18,443 nucleotides of DNA from an uncultured Collinsella sp. (GTDB lineage: Bacteria; Actinomycetota; Coriobacteriia; Coriobacteriales; Coriobacteriaceae). Made by a program: the position numbers and the translations under genes. The stretch is from positions 1 through 18,443 of the forward strand of contig CALKBB010000114.1 in NCBI GenBank assembly GCA_937989795.1. Direction: 5' to 3'. Below the pieces are notes generated by a model, which did no database searches, had not been told where the DNA came from, and worked only from the letters and a program-made list of their open reading frames with translations. Shown one piece after another: positions 15,601-18,443 of the stretch (within the stretch, counting starts at the first letter, position 1; every line of letters begins with the position of its first letter).

Positions 15601-16941
15601 TTCACCTTTACCGTGACTGCCGATGAGGCGGGCGCCCCGATGCCCGAGCATACGACTGCGACCAACGACACGGCCGGCAACGTGGACTTTGGCAAGATCC
15701 ACTTTACGCTCGATGCCCTCAACCGCGCCCTGGGCGTGACGACCGATGCTTCTGACGACGCATCGAGCGACGCTGAAGCCAACACCGATGAGGCCGAGGT
15801 TGACGCCGACGCTGCCGAGACCGATGAGTCCAACGACGAGTCCGAGCCCGCAGCCCCCACCGCCCTGCGCTCGCATACCTTTACCTACACGGTGGCCGAG
15901 TCTGGTAGCGCCCCTGGCGTGACCAACGACGCCAACGCCGCGCGCAAGGTTTCCTACACCGTGACCGACGACGGCGCCGGACATCTGAGCGTCGTGCGCA
16001 ACGGCGACGACGGTGCGGACTTCACGTTCACCAACACCTACGGCGTGGCGCCCACCGACTCTTCCGTGACCGATCAGGTCAAGACGGTCAAGCGTCTGAC
16101 CGGACGCGACCTTGCAGCCGGCGAGTTCACATTTGAGCTGCTCGAGGACGGCGTGGTTGTCGTCAGCGGCACCAACGACGCCAGCGGCAACGTTACGCTG
16201 AGCCCGATCCGTTACGAGGCGCCCGGTACGCACACGTACATGCTGCGCGAGGCTTGCCCCAACGCGCTCGGCCTGTACAAGGGCGTCACCTATGACGGCA
16301 CGACCTACACCGTCGTGACCACCGTTTCCGACAACGGCGACGGCACGCTGGCCGCGACGCACAAGCTCGAGGGAACCACCGAGTCGGCTGGCTTTACCAA
16401 CAAGTATCACGCCATGCCCACGCAGGTTTCCATCGGCGCCATCAAGGTGCTCGAGGGACGCGAACTCAAGAAGGACGAGTTTAGCTTTAAGCTCGTTGGC
16501 GAGGACGCCGAGTCCACCGTCACCAACGATGCCGACGGCAAGATCAACTTCGACAAGTTCGAGTACGACGAGCCTGGTACGTACGTCTACACCATCAGCG
16601 AGGTCAAGGGCGACGAGGCCGGTATGACCTACGACAAGTCCGTCTTTACCGCGACCGTCAACGTGGTCGACGACGGCGAGGGCAACCTCAAGGCGAGCGT
16701 TGCCTTTACCAAGGGCGACAAGAGTGTCGAGGGCATCGTGTTCAACAACACGTACAAGAAGCCCGAGACGCCCGTGCCGACGCCCGATCCCGGCACGCCC
16801 AAGACCGTGGCGAATATCGTCAAGACGGTTAAGGGCTTCCTGCCCACCACGGGTGACCAGCAGGCCGCCGCACTGCTCATGGCATTCGTCATAGCCATGG
16901 CCGGCGTCGGAGCCCTAGTCTGGGGTATCCGTAAGCGCTAG
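9619..16941 (+). CDS. Giant LPxTG-anchored surface adhesin with VWA domain and 13 pilin-type repeats
   Basis: The product is 2440 residues. A signal peptide (cleavage probably after Ala25 or Ala32) precedes a von Willebrand A domain whose metal site is visible: Asp119-x-Ser121-x-Ser123, Thr222 and Asp249. A beta-rich region of uncertain type runs from about 360 to 695. Thirteen repeats of the streptococcal FctA/Spy0128 pilin type follow, starting near 697, 831, 954, 1074, 1191, 1310, 1428, 1551, 1674, 1831, 1972, 2148 and 2269. Most show a Lys in TKxLTGR, a Glu in YTLREV and an Asn in FxNxY, as expected for self-forming Lys-Asn isopeptide bonds. A Pro-rich spacer, LPTTGD (2408-2413), a hydrophobic helix and RKR end the protein, so sortase should link it to the wall. 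No sortase or partner pilin is in the window. GAAGGGAG precedes the ATG. The likely role is a long, rigid adhesive stalk with the VWA domain at the tip; the ligand is unknown. Confidence 0.93.
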   Translation: MSRYARGLLAVILAVVLVLPAAAFAMLPEANARSSTGMDGPTMTGKVVDTDTSNYWKFWAGGYNGKEVTTQNVGRIWTDKTVKAVESGDSDFLTTLSAISSTSDTTVSGKPLDIVMVLDASGSMKYNMSENDRTKRIDALKTAANSFIDTIAKENAKISDESKQHQVAIVKFASEKSKKTGNDTDRNGYNYSQVMKVLTTCDDNNAQSLKNTVSIIKPAGATQADYGLELARDISGRKDAQKIVVFFTDGSPTSSRDFEPEVARDAINTAKDIKSGGATIYTIGIFPGANPSDNPTSDGTSSENKFMHAVSSNYPNATSSVNYGFFVTEWNVNFGNPVAGASYYKSATSAAELEEIFKDISGSIIQAGYPTKTHSAYGEHKSGYITFTDELGDFMQVDNFTSVVYNGETFDDLKMKTEGNVDTYTFTGAAANLVITVQHAEEDKPQTGDIVTVKIPASLIPLRHFKITDGVLTVDNTDPIQVNYTSSVKKEALDNLFTPKNVTGLEDYIKSNTTTAENGSKTVNFYANKWNAGALGDTIANFEPADTNRYYYFQKQTPIYTDKNCTTPATGSLAVGSKYYYKDEFEALGADGKAESRTAVIEFAGEHAANFEGAVVRDASGNLSFSKGTARLAFIDELHTTKESVGGDPINPTRTATDVLNPKWNNTSAKSNATEVDVHLGNNGKISYKYDMTPATVDTKAEFGLTKVLEGREWTGTDAFEFELSATSDNNAPMLDPATVTVTNADLDKGKAAINFGKITYAEPGKYTYEVREKNAGQTIDGIAYSKNVAEITVTVAPNKKGELSADVKVAWSEAGVTKFENTYTANPAESSVTDKIDVTKSLTGRDLAAGEFSFELREVKGEDSELIETVKNAADGNVTFSPIKYTEIGQHTYTLHEVKGNAGGIAYDNTVYTIVTTIADNDKGQLVATHELKGAEGVKNIKFENAYNLTPKSFSVTDKIAATKSLTGRDLKAGEFSFELVEGNDVVATGTNAADGKIAMTAIEYTEAGEHTYTLREVNGGTASNGISYDGKTYTIVTTITDNGDGTLKAEHVLKDAKVAEFKNTYNLTPTDSSVTDRIKASKSLTGRDLKEGEFSFELVEGDKVVATGKNAADGTVVMDKITYDKPGKHTYTLREVRGNVGGITYDAATYTIETVVKDNGDGTLGVEHKLKGADEAKFTNSYKPGSKDSSVTDLIKATKSLTGRDLRAGEFRFELVEGNSVVATGANNADGKIVMDPVTYTAAGEHAYTLRETKAGTTENGITYSTAEYTIVTIVKDNGDGTLSVEHKLQNDEKATFENAYNVTLKDSSVTDKIKATKYLTGRDMTEGEFSFELVEGNEVVARGTNAADGKITMSEITYNEPGKHTYTLREVPGDAGNGITYDGKTYTIETTITDKGDGTLEAKHVLKGDDEAKFSNSYKPNPGEFSVTDQITATKSLTGRDLKDGEFSFELVEGEGKDAKVVATGTNNAEGNITMNAVKYTEAGKHTYTLREANGGTTSKGVSYSDAKFTIESTITDNGDGTLEAKHVLKGTEPAEFKNSYSVTPIDAELDFDLSKAVDGRAWTDSDEFSFTITAAEGTPLPDPATVTVSKKDAKDGIAAINFGKIRYTAAGTYKYEIRENAGNAAGMTYDGRVATAEVTVTENGEGKLTANVTKKENGRFTNTYRTELDYAAAGGLKLSKTLSGRPMTEGQFTFTVTPADEASANALGLLPGANNFQSPATAEATVGLIDILAGHEVKFTQADAGKTFKYTVAEKNNGKPGYTYDDAARTVKIAIADDGAGTLTATTTVSGGPEGTHKTIHKSGENKVESALVPFENSYSASTDSPGVSAQIVATKTLTGRPMVNGEFYFGIAYAGETEAISGTPAFNYNGQVSFGTLHYDTKMLADLVSTGRAIRTDTDGKLAWTINYTAFEYTNLLADQGITAAKSSFSFKVIVVDNGDGTLTAKPDYGGVEPVFENVYGADAVDAALAGTKKLQAAEGLTPADIAGKFTFTVTADEAGAPMPEHTTATNDTAGNVDFGKIHFTLDALNRALGVTTDASDDASSDAEANTDEAEVDADAAETDESNDESEPAAPTALRSHTFTYTVAESGSAPGVTNDANAARKVSYTVTDDGAGHLSVVRNGDDGADFTFTNTYGVAPTDSSVTDQVKTVKRLTGRDLAAGEFTFELLEDGVVVVSGTNDASGNVTLSPIRYEAPGTHTYMLREACPNALGLYKGVTYDGTTYTVVTTVSDNGDGTLAATHKLEGTTESAGFTNKYHAMPTQVSIGAIKVLEGRELKKDEFSFKLVGEDAESTVTNDADGKINFDKFEYDEPGTYVYTISEVKGDEAGMTYDKSVFTATVNVVDDGEGNLKASVAFTKGDKSVEGIVFNNTYKKPETPVPTPDPGTPKTVANIVKTVKGFLPTTGDQQAAALLMAFVIAMAGVGALVWGIRKR
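12109..14268 (+). repeat. Six tandem ~360-bp coding repeats within the adhesin gene
   Basis: Repeats 2 to 7 of the adhesin (starts 12109, 12478, 12838, 13189, 13546, 13900) are close copies at the DNA level, sharing long runs such as GGCGAGTTCTCCTTCGAGCT and CACACCTACACGCTGCGCGA. The remaining repeats in the gene are more diverged. Such an array can gain or lose whole 117-123-residue units by recombination and is easily collapsed in short-read assembly. Confidence 0.9.
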
Positions 16942-16950
16942 GCGCGCTGA

Positions 16951-16983
16951 CAGCGCCCGGGGCCAAAAGGCCCCGGGCCGCTG
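16951..16983. terminator. GC-rich hairpin after the adhesin gene
   Basis: A perfect 10-bp stem GCCCGGGGCC/GGCCCCGGGC with an AAAA loop is extended by CAGC/GCTG past one bulged base, starting 9 bases after the stop. There is no T-run, so on its own it is an incomplete terminator. Confidence 0.6.
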
Positions 16984-17019
16984 GCGGGGAGCCAAAACAT
17001 AGCCCCGACCCCACCCCCA

Positions 17020-17060
17020 GCCGCCACGGAGACATCTCCCTTCTCCGTGGCGGCGCTTTT
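17020..17060 (+). terminator. Rho-independent terminator of the adhesin gene
   Basis: A perfect 13-bp stem (17020-17032 with 17042-17054) and a 9-base loop are followed by GCTTTT. It is the second hairpin after the adhesin stop codon and the better terminator candidate of the two. Confidence 0.8.
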
Positions 17061-17081
17061 GTACGTAGGCGAGAAGGGCTT

Positions 17082-17240
17082 GCCACGAAATCGGCCCATC
17101 TACTACGTTTAGTCCCTTACCCCCAAGCATGCAAAAAACGCGAAAACAAAACCGCAGGTAGAACGCCTGCGATTTTTCATGAAACGCGGTTATGGTCGGG
17201 GGTATCGAGTCAAACGTAGTAGATGGGCCGATTTCGTGGC
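17082..17240. repeat. Palindromic intergenic element, type A, copy 2
   Basis: Perfect 29-bp inverted repeats (17082-17110 and 17212-17240; outer sequence GCCACGAAATCGGCCCATCT) flank an interior with TACCCCC/GGGGGTA pairing and a central hairpin CGCAGG-TAGAACG-CCTGCG. It lies in the same orientation as the type A copy at 9236-9391, on the other side of the adhesin gene. Confidence 0.88.
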
Positions 17241-17254
17241 GGGCGCCGTCAGCC

Positions 17255-17306
17255 GATCTCCGCGAGCGGAAGAAAAGGGATCATTTTGGTCCCGCGAGGC
17301 TTGCGG
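17255..17306. repeat. Repeat-associated flanking motif, copy 3
   Basis: GCGGAAGAAAAGGGATCATT followed by TTGGTCCCGCGAGGCTTGCGG aligns with the motif at 9168-9215, placed 15 bases after the end of the type A element. Confidence 0.65.
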
Positions 17307-17331
17307 AGGCACTCGTGCAAGGCCGCCCGAA

Positions 17332-17485
17332 CAAAACTATGCCGGTTTACTACGATGAATTCGACATTCCCGACCATGACTGCATTTTTCTAATTATTGC
17401 AAGCGTTCTACCTGCGGTTTTGCAAGCGCGCAATTTGCCGTGGTCGAAGGTGGGCGATTCATCGTAGTAAACCGGCATAGTTTTG
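17332..17485. repeat. Palindromic intergenic element, type B, copy 2
   Basis: Perfect 29-bp inverted repeats (17332-17360 and 17457-17485; outer sequence CAAAACTATGCCGGTTTACT) define this copy. Relative to the copy at 8987-9140 the arms carry substitutions matched on both sides. The interior CTACCTGCGGTTTT is the reverse complement of the motif in the other copies, so the core is inverted relative to them. Confidence 0.88.
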
Positions 17486-17489
17486 AGTT

Positions 17490-17545
17490 GATCCGTTGGG
17501 GACGGAGGAAAACGGATTATTCTTGGCTCCGTACGGCTTGCGGGG
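17490..17545. repeat. Repeat-associated flanking motif, copy 4
   Basis: TTGGGGACGGAGGAAAACGG followed by ATTATTCTTGGCTCCGTACGG is close to copy 1 at 9168-9215 and follows the second type B element by a few bases. Confidence 0.65.
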
Positions 17546-17570
17546 TGTCGGTATGTGACCCCACTGTTCC

Positions 17571-17722
17571 AAAAATATGTCGGTTTACGGGGCTGAATCG
17601 CGAACCCCCAACCATGTCGATAGTTGCAAGAATAAAACCGCAGGTAGACAAGCCGTCATTTTGCAGAAAACGTGGGTATGGATGAGGGCCCCGACTTTAG
17701 CCCCGTAATTCGGCATAGTTTT
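17571..17722. repeat. Palindromic intergenic element, diverged copy C
   Basis: Imperfect inverted repeats (17571-17600 and 17692-17722, core TTACGGGGCT/AGCCCCGTAA) surround the shared interior motif AAAACCGCAGGTAGACAAGC. Its right flank (TTTTGAAATGGC, then a GTAGCAGCC-like stretch) matches that of the type B copy ending at 9140. It appears to be an older or differently specified member of the family. Confidence 0.7.
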
Positions 17723-17786
17723 GAAATGGCGTTAAATCGGTAGCAGCCATTTTGCTATGCCGGGGGGGGGCTCGGTCTTTGGGCAA

Positions 17787-18380
17787 CTACCCTCGCAGGT
17801 AGGCGATGGCGATCTGCGTGCGGTTGCGCAGGCCCATTTTGGCAAGGATTGAGCTGATGTGGTTGCGCACGGTGCCTTCGCCCATATAGGCGGTGGCGGC
17901 AATCTCCTTGTTGTCGAGGCCGCGGGCGATGAGCTCGGCGACTTCGAACTCGCGGTCGGTCAGGCTGGCGAAGGCTGCGGGCCGGCGGGGCGTGCCCGCC
18001 TCGACGCCCGTTCCGTCAAAATCGATGTCCTCGATCGCCTTACCCTCGAGCACGCGTTTTCCGTCCATGACCTGCGTCAACGCCGGAGGAATGGCGGCGA
18101 CATCGGTCTTGATCAGGTAGCCGCGGGCACCCAGTTTGAGCGCCGACACAATGTACTCGTCATCCGAGAATGTCGTTAGAAACACCACGCGCGCCGAAGG
18201 GTCGCGCTCTGGCATCTGGATGTCGAGCAGCGCGATGTCGGGCGTGTGCTCAGCGTAGAGCGCGACCGCGTCGTCGCCATTGGCGCCGGTACCCACCACC
18301 TCGATCTGCGGCTGGGCGCCCAGGATAATCTTGAGCGAATCGACCACCAAGCGGTCGTCGTCGACAACGATGAGCCTCAT
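17787..18380 (-). CDS. NarL/LuxR-family response regulator with shortened receiver domain
   Basis: This 197-residue regulator pairs a receiver domain (about 1-125) with a LuxR-type DNA-binding domain (about 139-197: SLTDREFEVAELIARGLDNKEIA ... GTVRNHISSILAKMG). Phosphorylation residues are present: Asp7-Asp9, the acceptor Asp53 in LLDIQMP, Thr69/Thr70 and Lys91. Between Pro57 and Pro61 only three residues (E-R-D) occur where family members have about 15, including the conserved MDG-type turn and helix alpha3. About 12 residues are therefore missing, in frame. The start overlaps the upstream kinase stop by 4 bases (ATGA), indicating coupled translation. Whether the shortened receiver still folds and switches is unclear; the DNA-binding domain looks intact. 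Its targets are unknown. Confidence 0.9.
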   Translation of the reverse strand: MRLIVVDDDRLVVDSLKIILGAQPQIEVVGTGANGDDAVALYAEHTPDIALLDIQMPERDPSARVVFLTTFSDDEYIVSALKLGARGYLIKTDVAAIPPALTQVMDGKRVLEGKAIEDIDFDGTGVEAGTPRRPAAFASLTDREFEVAELIARGLDNKEIAATAYMGEGTVRNHISSILAKMGLRNRTQIAIAYLRG

Positions 18381-18443
18381 CGGCCCTCATCTCCTTGCTG
18401 TTTGGGAACGGTGGCAAACACGCGCCAGCCGCCGGCGCCGGCA
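18377..18443 (-). CDS. Sensor histidine kinase, C-terminal end (partial)
   Basis: The minus-strand frame reads AGAGGWRVFATVPKQQGDEGR and stops at TGA (18379-18377), overlapping the response regulator start as ATGA. The Gly-rich stretch followed by W-R-V-x-A-x-V-P is typical of the last strand of the HATPase domain in NarX/DesK-type kinases that partner NarL-type regulators. Only about 21 codons are inside the window, so sensing domains and signal cannot be judged. Confidence 0.7.
   Translation of the reverse strand, partial: AGAGGWRVFATVPKQQGDEGR

Noticed and set aside
13222..16410. Second long minus-strand open frame (1062 codons) opposite the adhesin repeats
   Set aside because: Same cause: repeats on the coding strand give a periodic, low-information antisense translation.
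8987..17722. CRISPR array
   Set aside because: The repeats are about 155-bp palindromes with diverged arms and wide, irregular spacing split by a 7-kb gene; there are no short direct repeats with unique spacers.

Overview
The window looks like chromosomal DNA from a high-GC gut actinobacterium of the class Coriobacteriia, most likely Collinsella or a close relative. This is inferred from the GC-rich coding style, the Ech-type hydrogenase, the LPxTG surface protein and the palindromic intergenic repeats; no rRNA or other marker gene is present to prove it.

Layout. (1) 186-2216: a two-module flavoenzyme (Old Yellow Enzyme barrel with a 4Fe-4S site, then an FAD/NAD(P) module) with its own terminator. 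(2) 2333-2655: a distinctly AT-rich spacer, followed by a lone double helix-turn-helix protein resembling IS3-family OrfA (2656-3060), also with its own terminator. (3) 3241-8912: a compact five-gene operon for an energy-converting, membrane-bound [NiFe] hydrogenase of the Ech type, in the order echA-echB (fused into one gene), echC, echD, echE, echF. The products should pass electrons from reduced ferredoxin through EchF and EchC to the NiFe site in EchE, coupled to ion pumping by the fused membrane subunit. (4) 8921-9618: a strong hairpin, two palindromic repeat elements and a promoter region carrying four TGTCTCA/TGAGACA boxes. (5) 9619-16941: a 2440-residue sortase-anchored surface protein with signal peptide, von Willebrand A domain, 13 pilin-type (FctA/Spy0128-like) repeats, an LPTTG anchor and a C-terminal membrane segment. 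(6) 16951-17722: two hairpins and three more palindromic elements. (7) 17787-18443, minus strand: a NarL/LuxR-type response regulator whose receiver domain is shortened, overlapping by 4 bases the end of its sensor kinase, which runs out of the window.

The most unusual content is the family of roughly 155-bp palindromic elements. They fall in the order B-A before the giant adhesin gene and A-B-C after it. Their arms are perfect or near-perfect inverted repeats of 27-29 bp, and where copies differ, both arms change together. Other points worth attention are the echA-echB fusion, the Ala-rich tails on EchC and EchD, a NiFe large subunit with no cleavable C-terminal peptide, the TGTCTCA box cluster in front of the adhesin gene, and the missing stretch in the receiver domain. 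No complete transposon, CRISPR array, tRNA or rRNA was seen.
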